Made by a program: the position numbers and the translations under genes. Below, one piece after another: positions 28,049 through 36,802 of a stretch of DNA of 64,000 bases (positions are counted from its first letter, which is position 1; every line of letters starts with the position of its first letter). The stretch covers positions 248,001-312,000 of the forward strand of contig NZ_WXTX01000004.1 in assembly GCF_009848685.1 (NCBI RefSeq). Direction: 5' to 3'. Origin of the DNA: Andreprevotia sp. IGB-42. GTDB taxonomy: Bacteria; Pseudomonadota; Gammaproteobacteria; Burkholderiales; Chitinibacteraceae. The notes under the pieces are model-generated. The model saw only the letters and a program-made list of their open reading frames with translations, searched no databases and had not been told where the DNA came from.

Positions 28049-28942
28049 ATGAAGAAGACGATTTGTCTGCTGCTGCTCGCCACCGCGACGGCGGCAGTAA
28101 CGGCAAGCGCCGGCGAGCCGGTGATCGAGGGCGCGCTGGCGCGTCAGGATTATGCCTATGCGGCGGCAGCGGCCAAGGCAGACATCCTTGATGGCACCGC
28201 CACCGACTGGACCCGCCTGCAACTGGCGCAGTTGTACCAGAAGGGCCTCGGCATCCCCACCGATCAGGATGCCGCAATCAGGCTGCTGCTGCCATTGGCA
28301 GAAAAAGGCCATGCCGAAGCGCAGTTCTTGCTGGCCAGCAGCTATTTTGCCCGGCTGACGCAGCAACTCAACAATGCCGAATCGGGCAAGCCCGACCCGG
28401 CACGCCTCAAGGCACTGGCTACGCTGCCCGCCAGCGAGCGCAAGGATGAAACCAGCGCGGCCAGCTGGCTGTGGAAGGCGGCGATGCAGGAACTGCCTGA
28501 AGCGCAGCAGGAGCTTGCCGGCCAGCTCGGGCTGCTGATCACCGGCATCCCGCGTGATACCACTGCCAAGCTGTTCACCGCAGCCGGCAAGGCAGACTGG
28601 GTGAAGCCGCTGCAACAGGGCAGCAGCCTGACTTCGCTCAAGCTGCGCCGCGATGTGATCCGCGATCCCAAGCTGGGCGAAATCGTGACGGCCGCCGCGG
28701 AAAAAGCCGCCTGCATCGATGAATCACCGCAACTGATGGAGCTGAAGCTGAGCCGCCCGCTGGCGCAGGCGCGTTACCTGCAGCTGGCCACCACGCCGCC
28801 CACCAACTTCACGCTGATTGCCGGCAATTGGCAGGAAACATGGGAGTTCGGCAGTTGCGGCAAGCGTTATCCGGTGGCGCTGGAATTCGTTTCCGACGGG
28901 CTGGGTGGCGCCAGCTATACCATCGTATCCGCCAGCAAGTAA
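28049..28942 (+). CDS. Exported Sel1-repeat-like protein
   Basis: A 297-residue protein with a signal peptide (MKKTICLLLLATATAAVTAS, cut near SAG) and one or two Sel1/TPR-like repeats, for example QLYQKGLGIPTDQDAAIRLL followed by AEKGHAEAQFLLASSYF. The C-terminal 100 residues, with Cys pairs (AACIDES, GSCGKRYPV), are not recognised. The start at 28049 follows GGATGGAG and begins the signal peptide. It probably acts in the periplasm in a protein-protein role; nothing more specific can be said. Confidence 0.7.
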   Translation: MKKTICLLLLATATAAVTASAGEPVIEGALARQDYAYAAAAAKADILDGTATDWTRLQLAQLYQKGLGIPTDQDAAIRLLLPLAEKGHAEAQFLLASSYFARLTQQLNNAESGKPDPARLKALATLPASERKDETSAASWLWKAAMQELPEAQQELAGQLGLLITGIPRDTTAKLFTAAGKADWVKPLQQGSSLTSLKLRRDVIRDPKLGEIVTAAAEKAACIDESPQLMELKLSRPLAQARYLQLATTPPTNFTLIAGNWQETWEFGSCGKRYPVALEFVSDGLGGASYTIVSASK

Positions 28943-28956
28943 GCGGCTGCACACAA

Positions 28957-28980
28957 TGGCCCGGCACTGCCGCCGGGCCA
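28957..28980. terminator. GC-rich hairpin between convergent genes
   Basis: TGGCCCGG (28957-28964) and CCGGGCCA (28973-28980) form a perfect 8-bp stem between the Sel1-like gene (+) and the HD-GYP gene (-). There is no strong T run on either side. Confidence 0.5.
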
Positions 28981-28985
28981 CGGCA

Positions 28986-30563
28986 TCAACCGTGGGCAAT
29001 CGCCAGCAAGGGTTCGATTTCAACCTGGTCAATCTGGCTGGGGTTGAGGCAGAGATCTGCGTACTCCTGCCATACCCCGGCGCGGATGAACACATCGAAC
29101 AGATCAGGATCGATATGCTGATCCTTGCACATGCGCGCCAGGATGGTCAGCGCCTGCGATAGCTTCATGCCCTGCTTGTACGGCCGGTCGCGTGCGGTCA
29201 GTGCCTCGAAGATATCGGCAATGCCCATCATGCGCGCCTGTACGCTCATCTGCTCGCGTGTCAGCCCGCGCGGGTAGCCCTTGCCATCCATGCGCTCGTG
29301 GTGTCCGCCCGCATACTCGGGCACGCGCATCAGGTGCTTCGGCCACGGCAGCGCCTCCAGCATCTGGATGGTGACTTCGATATGGTGGTTGATGATCTGC
29401 CGTTCCGCCTCGGTCAGCGTGCCCTTGCGGATGGTCAGGTTTTCCAGCTCATCGTCGCTGAGAAACGGCCGCTCGATGCCGTCCGGGCCACGCCATACGC
29501 GGCTGGCAATCCCGCGGACGCGCGCGATGGCTTCATCATGCAGGAACTCGCCACCCACATTGGTCTGGCGCACGAACGCCCGATCGTCATCCAGACCGGC
29601 AATCAATCCAGCGAAATCGGCATCGCTGATCTGCCCCTTGAGCAGCGCGATTTCCGCATCGCGCTTGAGCACCTCGAAACGTGTATCGATCAGGTCGATC
29701 CGGTCGCAAATGGTTTGCAGCTTGGTGGCCTTGTCCACCACATGCACCGGCGTGGTGACCTTGCCGCAATCATGCAACAGTCCGGCAATTTTCAGCTCGT
29801 AGCGGTCGCGCTCGGTCATGCGGAAATCGGCCAGTGGCCCGCTGCTTGCCCGCTCTGCTGCGGTGGCAATCATCATGGTCAGCATGGGTACCCGCTGGCA
29901 ATGGCCACCGGTATACGGCGACTTGTCGTCGATGGCCAGGTTGATCAGCCCGATGAAGCCCTCGAACAGTTGTTCCAGCGACTGGATCAACTGCCGGTTG
30001 GTCAGCGCAATGGCCGCCTGCGACGCCAGCGCCTCCAGCAGGCGCTGATGGTCCCCGGTAAAGCCGATCACCTTGCCATCCGCGTCGCGCGCGTTGATCA
30101 GCTGCAGCGCGGCGATGACTTCGCCCTCATGGTTCTTCATCGGCACGCACAAAAACGATTGCGAATGGTAGCCATTGGCAGCATCGAAGCGCTTGGTGCC
30201 GGAAAAGTCGTAGCCTTCCTCGCTATAGGCATCCTGGATATTGATGGTGCGGTTCTGGTTGACCGCCGACGCCACTACATTGTTGTGATTGGGCCGGCCA
30301 TCCGCGTGGCATAACGGTACCAGCGGGAAATTCACCGGGATGCCGGAGGTGCCGCCCAGCCGGATGCCCAGCGATTCGGTGATGACCATCTCGAACTTGA
30401 GCTGCCCGTCATCGGTCACGCGATAGAGCGTGCCCGCATCTGCATCGGCCAACTCCCGCGCTGCATCCAGGATGCGCTGCATCAGGCGATTGACATCGGT
30501 TTCGCCAGATAGCGCCACACCGATATCGAGCAGTGCCGTAATCTGTTCACGCAGATCGCCCAT
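28986..30563 (-). CDS. GAF-HD-GYP protein, probable c-di-GMP phosphodiesterase
   Basis: A 525-residue cytoplasmic protein: GAF sensor domain (about 10-185) and HD-GYP domain (about 200-510). The metal-binding HD (LLHDCGK), later histidines (INHHIEVT, GGHHERMDGKGYPRGLT) and the IADIFEALTARDRPYK segment are intact, which supports c-di-GMP hydrolysis. About 110 residues are inserted between the HD motif and the usual following helix, longer than in typical HD-GYP proteins. The ATG at 30563 has GGAG 9 bases upstream. The neighbouring gene also has a GAF domain. What the GAF domain binds is not visible. Confidence 0.88.
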   Translation of the reverse strand: MGDLREQITALLDIGVALSGETDVNRLMQRILDAARELADADAGTLYRVTDDGQLKFEMVITESLGIRLGGTSGIPVNFPLVPLCHADGRPNHNNVVASAVNQNRTINIQDAYSEEGYDFSGTKRFDAANGYHSQSFLCVPMKNHEGEVIAALQLINARDADGKVIGFTGDHQRLLEALASQAAIALTNRQLIQSLEQLFEGFIGLINLAIDDKSPYTGGHCQRVPMLTMMIATAAERASSGPLADFRMTERDRYELKIAGLLHDCGKVTTPVHVVDKATKLQTICDRIDLIDTRFEVLKRDAEIALLKGQISDADFAGLIAGLDDDRAFVRQTNVGGEFLHDEAIARVRGIASRVWRGPDGIERPFLSDDELENLTIRKGTLTEAERQIINHHIEVTIQMLEALPWPKHLMRVPEYAGGHHERMDGKGYPRGLTREQMSVQARMMGIADIFEALTARDRPYKQGMKLSQALTILARMCKDQHIDPDLFDVFIRAGVWQEYADLCLNPSQIDQVEIEPLLAIAHG

Positions 30564-30659
30564 ATCAATCCACTCCTTCGCCCATGTGGCAAGCATTCAC
30601 CACCGTGGCGCAAGCTGCAGCAAACGGGTTGGACGCCAGCCGCCCGGCAGGTCGCGGCC

Positions 30660-33017
30660 TCATTTGATGCACACCGCGCGTACCTGCGCCATGTCGGTCA
30701 ACCCGCCCAGCACCTTCTCGATACCGTCCTGCTTGAGCGTGCGCATGCCGTCCTGCAGGCCCTGGCCCAGAATGGCGGGAACGCGGGCATGCTCCTGGAT
30801 CAATGCCTTGACGGCATCGGAACCGACCAGCAACTCGTGCAGCCCCACCCGCCCCTTGTAGCCGGTGTTGGCACATTTGTCGCAGCCGGCCGGCCGGTAC
30901 AGCGTGAACTTGCCCGCATCGTCGGCAAAACGCATCACCCACTCCTGCTGCAGCTCGGCCAGCGCAGCGCGCGGATCGGCCTGCCACGCGGGCAAATTGG
31001 CCAGCTCGGCGCTGTATTCCTTCGCCAGCTGCTGCACTTCGTGCTGATCGGCCACATAGGCGGTCTTGCAGCTGCACAGCCGTTTGGCCAGCCGTTGCGC
31101 CAGGATACCCAGCATCGCATCGGCAAAATTGAATGGGTCCATGCCCATGTCCAGCAGCCGGATGATGGATTCGGGCGCACTGTTGGTATGCAGCGTGGCG
31201 AGCACCAGGTGGCCGGTGAGCGAGGCTTCGATGCCGATGCCGGTGGTTTCGGCATCGCGCATTTCACCCACCATGATGATGTCCGGATCGGCACGCAGGA
31301 ACGAGCGCATGATGCTGGCAAACGTCAGCCCCGCCTTCACGTTCACCTGCACCTGGCGCAGCCCCTTCTGGGTGATTTCCACCGGGTCTTCCGCGGTCCA
31401 GATCTTGGTTTCCTCGGTATTGAGGTGCTTGAGGATCGAGTGCAGCGTGGTGGTCTTGCCCGAACCCGTCGGGCCGCAAACGAAGAACAGCCCGTATGGC
31501 TTGGCGATCACTTCCTTGAGCGTGCTCAGATTGTGCGGTGACAGTGCCAGCTTCTCCAGCGGCAGCGGCTCGCCGGCGGCGAGGATACGCATCACCACGT
31601 CTTCCACGCCGCCGGCAGTAGGAATGGTGGCCACGCGCAGTTCGATATCCAGCCCCGGCACGTATTTCTTGAACTTGATCTTGCCGTCCTGCGGCTTGCG
31701 GCGCTCCGAGATATCGAGGTCGCACATGATTTTCAGCCGCGTCACCATCGGGTTGCGGTAGGCGGCCGGCACTTCGCGGTATTGCATCAGCGAACCATCG
31801 CGGCGAAAGCGGATGCGGGTCTTGTCGTTGCCCGGCGATGGCTCGATGTGGATGTCGGATGCGCCCTGCTTGTGCGCCTCGACGATCAGCTGGTTTACCA
31901 GTTTGACGAGCTCGTTGTCCTGCGCCAGCGAGATTTCCTCGGCCGACAGCGTATCGACCTCATCTTCGCCGCCCATGCCGGACAACAGCTCGTCCACCGA
32001 TTCGCCCGCGCCCACGCCGCTGGCGGTGCCGAAAAACTGATCCAGTATCTGGCGGAAATCCTGCACCGTGCATACGCGGAATTCGGCCTTCCGGCCCGGG
32101 AACACATGCCCCACGGTATGGCTGGCGCGGGCTTTTTCCGGATCGGGGCTGATCACCACGATGCTGCCATTGCCCTCGTCCACCGGCAGCCAGCAGTTCT
32201 CGGCAGCAAAATCACGCTTGATGCTGCGCAACAGCTCCACCGGCTTGAGGCGATCAGGCTTGAATGGCTCGTAGGGTACGCCGTAGAAGCTGGCGTAACT
32301 GGCACCCAGCACCGCAGGCTTGATCTGGTAGTTGGTCATCAACAGCGATTCGAGATCCACGCGCGAGCGCTGCGATTCCTTCACCGCCACCTGCAGTGCC
32401 GCCGGCTTGATCGCACCGGATGCCACCAGGCCCTGATATTTGTTGGATGCGGTAAAAGGAAACGGCGTCTGCCGCTGGCGCAATGCCACCGCCAGGGTCT
32501 TGGCCAGCAGCTTGATGCCCTCTTCCGCCAGCGTACCGAACGGTGTTTTCGGCACATGGTTGATCAACTGGATCACGCCAACCAGCGTGCCATCCGCCTC
32601 GGCCACAATGGGTGCCGCCAGCATCTCGCGTGCGCGAAAACCGGTCTGCTTGTCTACCGTCTGCAGGAACTGCAAGGTGGTGCTATGCGCCGCCAGCTCC
32701 TGGATATCGTAGACATCACGCAGGTTGACCAGCCTTTTCTGGTTGGCCACGTAGCCGGCCACGCTGCGGTCGTTCACCGGAATGCGCAATTCCTTGAATC
32801 CTTCCAGCCCGGTTTTCACGCGCGACACGATCTCGCGCCCGTCGTCACCCACTACGTAAATGGTAAGGCGCTCGGCAGCAAAGACCTCGCAAACGTCGGA
32901 GCTGATCTCCAGCAACAGCTCATCCAGATGGCCGGTGGCGTGCACACGATTGGTCAGCGCCTGCAGCTGGCGCATGAAATTCAATGCTTGCTGTTGATCG
33001 ACAGGATTGGCAGTCAT
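30660..33017 (-). CDS. GAF-domain GspE/PilB-type ATPase (orphan)
   Basis: A 785-residue protein: GAF domain (about 15-170), a GspE N-terminal (MshEN-like) region (about 185-320), and a secretion/pilus motor ATPase domain (about 380-785). The ATPase shows Walker A GPTGSGKTTTLHSIL, the Asp box (TAEDPVEI), Walker B (DIIMVGEMRDAETTGI), the His box (ATLHTNSAPE), and a four-Cys zinc site (CSC and CDKCANTGYKG). A fused GAF domain is unusual for this family. No other type II secretion or type IV pilus gene lies in the window, so its machine is elsewhere or it has become regulatory. Confidence 0.9.
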   Translation of the reverse strand: MTANPVDQQQALNFMRQLQALTNRVHATGHLDELLLEISSDVCEVFAAERLTIYVVGDDGREIVSRVKTGLEGFKELRIPVNDRSVAGYVANQKRLVNLRDVYDIQELAAHSTTLQFLQTVDKQTGFRAREMLAAPIVAEADGTLVGVIQLINHVPKTPFGTLAEEGIKLLAKTLAVALRQRQTPFPFTASNKYQGLVASGAIKPAALQVAVKESQRSRVDLESLLMTNYQIKPAVLGASYASFYGVPYEPFKPDRLKPVELLRSIKRDFAAENCWLPVDEGNGSIVVISPDPEKARASHTVGHVFPGRKAEFRVCTVQDFRQILDQFFGTASGVGAGESVDELLSGMGGEDEVDTLSAEEISLAQDNELVKLVNQLIVEAHKQGASDIHIEPSPGNDKTRIRFRRDGSLMQYREVPAAYRNPMVTRLKIMCDLDISERRKPQDGKIKFKKYVPGLDIELRVATIPTAGGVEDVVMRILAAGEPLPLEKLALSPHNLSTLKEVIAKPYGLFFVCGPTGSGKTTTLHSILKHLNTEETKIWTAEDPVEITQKGLRQVQVNVKAGLTFASIMRSFLRADPDIIMVGEMRDAETTGIGIEASLTGHLVLATLHTNSAPESIIRLLDMGMDPFNFADAMLGILAQRLAKRLCSCKTAYVADQHEVQQLAKEYSAELANLPAWQADPRAALAELQQEWVMRFADDAGKFTLYRPAGCDKCANTGYKGRVGLHELLVGSDAVKALIQEHARVPAILGQGLQDGMRTLKQDGIEKVLGGLTDMAQVRAVCIK

Positions 33018-33021
33018 CGGC

Positions 33022-33786
33022 TCAGAACTCAAGGGTCTGCCCCTGTTCGAGGCGTGAGAAAGGATAAAGGGCACCGTCACGCAGGATTTCCTGCATGGTC
33101 AGATCGGCATCCTGCGGCTTGAGATGGGTAATGAGGATTTCGGCATCGCCGCTGTAGCGTGCCAGCGAGGCCAGCATGGTGCCGGGCGAAAAGTGTCGCG
33201 ATACGCGCGCCAGCTCGTGCTCACGGTTGCTGAACGCGGTTTCCAAGATCACGTACCTGAGCTTTTCCACGCCGGCCAGCGCGTGCCAGAACGTCGGGCA
33301 ATCGGCCGAGTCGCCGCTGAATGCCAGCGCACCGGTAGCGCTTTCGATCAGGTAACCGACGGCGGGAATGGTATGCAGCGCCGGCAAAGCGGTGATCATG
33401 CCGCCAGTCACCGCCCGGCGCTCACCCAGTGCCATCGGTGCAAACCGGAGTATCGGCGCCTCCGGGCTGGGTATCGTCGAGAAATCCGGCCATATCTGCC
33501 AGTTGAAGACATGGGTTTTCAGTATGGCCAGCGTTTCCGCCGTGGCATGCACGGTAACCGGCGTGCTGCGGCTGCCGACAATGGTATCGAGCAGCATGGG
33601 CAGACAGGCGATGTGATCCATGTGTGCGTGGGTGACGAACACGTGGTCGATGCGCAGCAGTTCTTCATGCGTGAGCGAGCCCAGCCCCGTGCCGGCATCG
33701 ATCAGCACTGCGTCACCCAGCAGGAAACAGGTGGTTCTGTTGCTGCCACCAATGCCGCCACTGCAGCCAAGTATCTTCAAACGCAT
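33022..33786 (-). CDS. Metallo-beta-lactamase-fold hydrolase (possible cyclic-nucleotide phosphodiesterase)
   Basis: A 254-residue MBL-fold protein. The metal motif THAHMDHIACLP matches HxHxDH, with further ligands near FSGDSADCP and the terminal THLKPQ. The shape, with an N-terminal LKILGCSGGIGGSNRTT, is that of RNase Z/class II cyclic-nucleotide phosphodiesterase relatives. It lies between a GspE-type gene (4-base gap) and a CHASE2 adenylate cyclase gene (3-base gap). That placement makes cAMP breakdown attractive, but this is inference from context. Confidence 0.78.
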   Translation of the reverse strand: MRLKILGCSGGIGGSNRTTCFLLGDAVLIDAGTGLGSLTHEELLRIDHVFVTHAHMDHIACLPMLLDTIVGSRSTPVTVHATAETLAILKTHVFNWQIWPDFSTIPSPEAPILRFAPMALGERRAVTGGMITALPALHTIPAVGYLIESATGALAFSGDSADCPTFWHALAGVEKLRYVILETAFSNREHELARVSRHFSPGTMLASLARYSGDAEILITHLKPQDADLTMQEILRDGALYPFSRLEQGQTLEF

Positions 33787-33789
33787 AGG

Positions 33790-36000
33790 CTACTTGCCCT
33801 CGAATACATAAATGCCATCCCAGTCCAGCGGCGGCGGGTTCTGCCGGAAAGCAGCGATGCGCGCATGGAACACCTGGTACAGCCTGCTTTCGGGCTCTGC
33901 ATCCAGCAAACCCATCAGCTGGATTTCGGCAAGGCCCCATTGCCTGGCACGGTAAAAGCGCAGCACATCCCGGAAGCGGGCAGCGCGCTCCTCCTCGACC
34001 GGATCGGCTGTGGCGCTCAGCGGCTCGTAGATCGCCACGGCCTCATCGCGCCCATGTACCTTCACCCAGTCAATTTCACGATACACCACGCCCGGGGTGG
34101 CATCGCGGGTTTCCTCGCCAACCAGCACACCGACGCCGTAATGCTTGGTCAGGCTCTCCAGCCGCGATGCCAGATTGACTGCATCGCCAAACACCGTATA
34201 CGTCATGCGGAACTGTGATCCCAGATCACCCACCGTCATGTGGCCGGTATTGACGCCCACGCCAACGCTGATCTGTGGCCACCCCTGCGCTTCCAGCCGG
34301 GGGTTGAGTGCGGTAATTGCCTGCTGGATTTCCAGCGCCGCCTGCACGGCACTGACCGCATGATCCGGGTCGAAAACCGGCGCACCCCAGAAGGCCATCA
34401 CGCAATCGCCCATGTATTTGTCGATGGTGCCCAGATGCTGGCTGCGGATCACGCGTGAAATCTCGGTCAGGAATGCATTCATGTAATGCGCCAGCTCATC
34501 GGCCGGCATGCCTTCGGAAATCTTGGTGAAGCTGCGCACGTCGGTAAACAGCACCGACAGCTGGCGGCTCTGGCCGGTCATCGTGTATTTCTGTGGGTCA
34601 TCACTCATTTTTTCGACGAGTTCAGGCACCACATACTGGCCGAACAGCTGGGTCAACTGGCGCTTGCGCCGGGATTCAAAGAAGTAACCATAGGCCATGT
34701 TCAGTACATAGAGACCGCACACCAGTGCCAGCACGCTGGCAAACGGCATGTCCAGCCGCGCGCCATGCCACAGCCACACATCACCCGCTGCCAGCAACAA
34801 CAGCGTGGCCAGGCAAGTCAGCGACGCCTGCAGCGGCGCAAACGACAGCAGCACCCATACCAGCAACGGGCCGATCAGCGACAGCAGCAGAAACTCGGCG
34901 CCCAGCAGGTAATCAGGCCGCTGCGGCAGATTCTGGTCGAGGATGCCGGCAATCAGGTTGGCGTGGATTTCCACACCGGGATAGGTTTCGCCCACTGGCG
35001 TCACCCGCAGATCCTTGAGGCCTGGCGCGGTGGTACCCACCAGTACGATGCGGTCGCGCAGCACATCGGGCGCTACCTTGCCCTGCAATACGTCGATGAC
35101 CGACACATAGGGGAAAGCGTGTTCACCGCCGCGATAGGGCACCAGCGCCTGCGCATGCTGATCGGTGGCCAGCAGGCGATCACCCAGTTGCAGTCCTTCC
35201 AGTGCGATGCCACCGCTGCTGCTGATGACGGGATCAAGCGGCGCATCGCCCAGCGCGGCACGCGCCAGCGCCAGTGACAGTGCCGGGTAGTAACGATTGC
35301 CTATGCGGGCCAGCAGGGAAACACGCCGTGTTGCGCCGTCAGTGTCAATTTGCGGCACAAAGTGACCACCATGGCGCACTGCTGCCTGTATCTGCGGCAG
35401 GTTGGCGCCATAGTAGCCAGCGGTGACGATGCCATCGGCAACCGGCGCCATCTCGTCGCTGTCCATGACCGGTGGCGGCAACTTGCCACTCGATGCCACG
35501 GTTGCATCGCTGCCAAAGTAGAACCCGGTCACCACGTTGCGACCATTCAATGCCTTGGCAAAACGCTGGTCACTATCGAGTTGCGGACCGAGTTTATCCA
35601 GCGCGGACCGGAAAGCGGCATTGTCTTTCAGCTCACCGGCGGCCAGCCTGCGCAGCACCGGCAAACCCGAACTGTCGTCCGGTTCGGCAAACACGATGTC
35701 GAAACCGGCCGCGCGCACCTGATAGCGGTCGAACAGGGTATCGATCAGGTCAGCCAGCTTGTCGCGCCGCCACGGCCAGCGGCCCAGCGCGGCCAGGCTT
35801 TTCTCGTCGATATCGACGATGACCACACGCGGATCCTGCCCGTGTGGTGCGGCCAGCCGCAGCCTGACGTCGTACAGGTAGGCATCGAGACGCTCGAGCA
35901 CCGGCACCTGTACCGCGCCGATCACATGCGCCAGCAACAACAGGATGCATACACCGCTCAACAACAGCTGGGGCAGGAAGCGCGACAGGCGGCGGAACAT
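33790..36000 (-). CDS. CHASE2-domain adenylate cyclase (class III)
   Basis: A 736-residue membrane enzyme: N-terminal helix (about 10-30), a periplasmic CHASE2 sensor (about 40-350), a cluster of three membrane helices (about 360-440), and a class III cyclase domain (about 480-660). The metal-binding Asp residues are in VLFTDVRSFT and KYMGDCVMAFWG. The Lys in IDKYMGD and Asp in TVFGDAVNLASRLE fit ATP rather than GTP, so the product is probably cAMP. The rest is a short C-terminal extension. The gene belongs to the same minus-strand run as the FHA, PP2C and kinase genes. Confidence 0.9.
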   Translation of the reverse strand: MFRRLSRFLPQLLLSGVCILLLLAHVIGAVQVPVLERLDAYLYDVRLRLAAPHGQDPRVVIVDIDEKSLAALGRWPWRRDKLADLIDTLFDRYQVRAAGFDIVFAEPDDSSGLPVLRRLAAGELKDNAAFRSALDKLGPQLDSDQRFAKALNGRNVVTGFYFGSDATVASSGKLPPPVMDSDEMAPVADGIVTAGYYGANLPQIQAAVRHGGHFVPQIDTDGATRRVSLLARIGNRYYPALSLALARAALGDAPLDPVISSSGGIALEGLQLGDRLLATDQHAQALVPYRGGEHAFPYVSVIDVLQGKVAPDVLRDRIVLVGTTAPGLKDLRVTPVGETYPGVEIHANLIAGILDQNLPQRPDYLLGAEFLLLSLIGPLLVWVLLSFAPLQASLTCLATLLLLAAGDVWLWHGARLDMPFASVLALVCGLYVLNMAYGYFFESRRKRQLTQLFGQYVVPELVEKMSDDPQKYTMTGQSRQLSVLFTDVRSFTKISEGMPADELAHYMNAFLTEISRVIRSQHLGTIDKYMGDCVMAFWGAPVFDPDHAVSAVQAALEIQQAITALNPRLEAQGWPQISVGVGVNTGHMTVGDLGSQFRMTYTVFGDAVNLASRLESLTKHYGVGVLVGEETRDATPGVVYREIDWVKVHGRDEAVAIYEPLSATADPVEEERAARFRDVLRFYRARQWGLAEIQLMGLLDAEPESRLYQVFHARIAAFRQNPPPLDWDGIYVFEGK

Positions 36001-36025
36001 GCTGTTGACCCGGTCGCTGGGTGGG

Positions 36026-36706
36026 TCAGTGGGTGAAGAAAGCCATCTGCACGCCCAACAGCTCGATCAGGTCTTCTTCTTCCAGCTTGCGCGGGCTCTG
36101 GCCGATCTGGCTGCCGTTGACCTTGGGCGTCTGCTCGCCCTCCACATGGGTAATGAAGTATCCCAGCGGCCGGCGTGTGATCACCGCCACCTGCACGCCA
36201 GCCTTGCCCAGCGTGGTCAGGTTCTTGGTCAGCAGCAGCTCGCGCCCCGAGTTTGCACCGGTCAGCACCTTGATGACGCCGGCACGCACCGGCTCTGCGC
36301 TTGCCGCAGCCGGCGCACGGGCTGCGGCGGGCGAGGGTGCCGGGGGGGCCGGAATGGTGGGTGGCACGCGCAACATCATGGTTTTCTCAAAATCGGTGCC
36401 GCTGTCGCCACTGGCGGCGTTCTCGCGCCAGAACTTGAGCACGTACTTGCCGATGGTGATTTCGTCGCCATCCTGCAGCAACTGGCGCCGGGTCGGCTTG
36501 CCGTTGACCAGCGTGCCATTAGTGCTATCCAGATCCTCGACAAAAACATCCCCGCCAACAGTCAGCAACGCTGCATGCTCGCCGGACACGGCCAGGTTAT
36601 CGATCTGGATATCGTTATTGGGCCGGCGGCCAACAGTAAACCGGTCACGGGTAAGCCTGAATTCCTTGACGACCGCGCCATCCAGGCAAAGCAGCAATTT
36701 GGCCAT
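36026..36706 (-). CDS. FHA-domain phosphothreonine-binding protein
   Basis: A 226-residue soluble protein. The first FHA domain (about 1-95) has the phosphothreonine-binding signature: GRRPNNDIQI, then SGEHAALL, then DSTNGTLVNGK. After a Pro/Ala-rich linker (about 110-140) a second, degenerate FHA-like segment (GVIKVLTGANSGRELLLTKN onward) lacks a clear GR and SxxH. The ATG at 36706 begins a family-like N-terminus; upstream in-frame codons were rejected. It lies between PP2C and cyclase genes, so it probably reads out the neighbouring Ser/Thr kinase. Confidence 0.9.
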   Translation of the reverse strand: MAKLLLCLDGAVVKEFRLTRDRFTVGRRPNNDIQIDNLAVSGEHAALLTVGGDVFVEDLDSTNGTLVNGKPTRRQLLQDGDEITIGKYVLKFWRENAASGDSGTDFEKTMMLRVPPTIPAPPAPSPAAARAPAAASAEPVRAGVIKVLTGANSGRELLLTKNLTTLGKAGVQVAVITRRPLGYFITHVEGEQTPKVNGSQIGQSPRKLEEEDLIELLGVQMAFFTH

Positions 36707-36802
36707 AAATCTGATCTCTCTAAAAACGTCTCGGCTGTTGTATGCAAAACGCGTGCCATACGTCATTGCAGCAACAGATACGGCATTGCGATGAAGCCGT
36801 CA

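Noticed and set aside
30660-33017. A type II secretion or type IV pilus cluster.
   Set aside because: Only the ATPase is present; no gspF/pilC, pseudopilin, secretin or assembly gene lies nearby.
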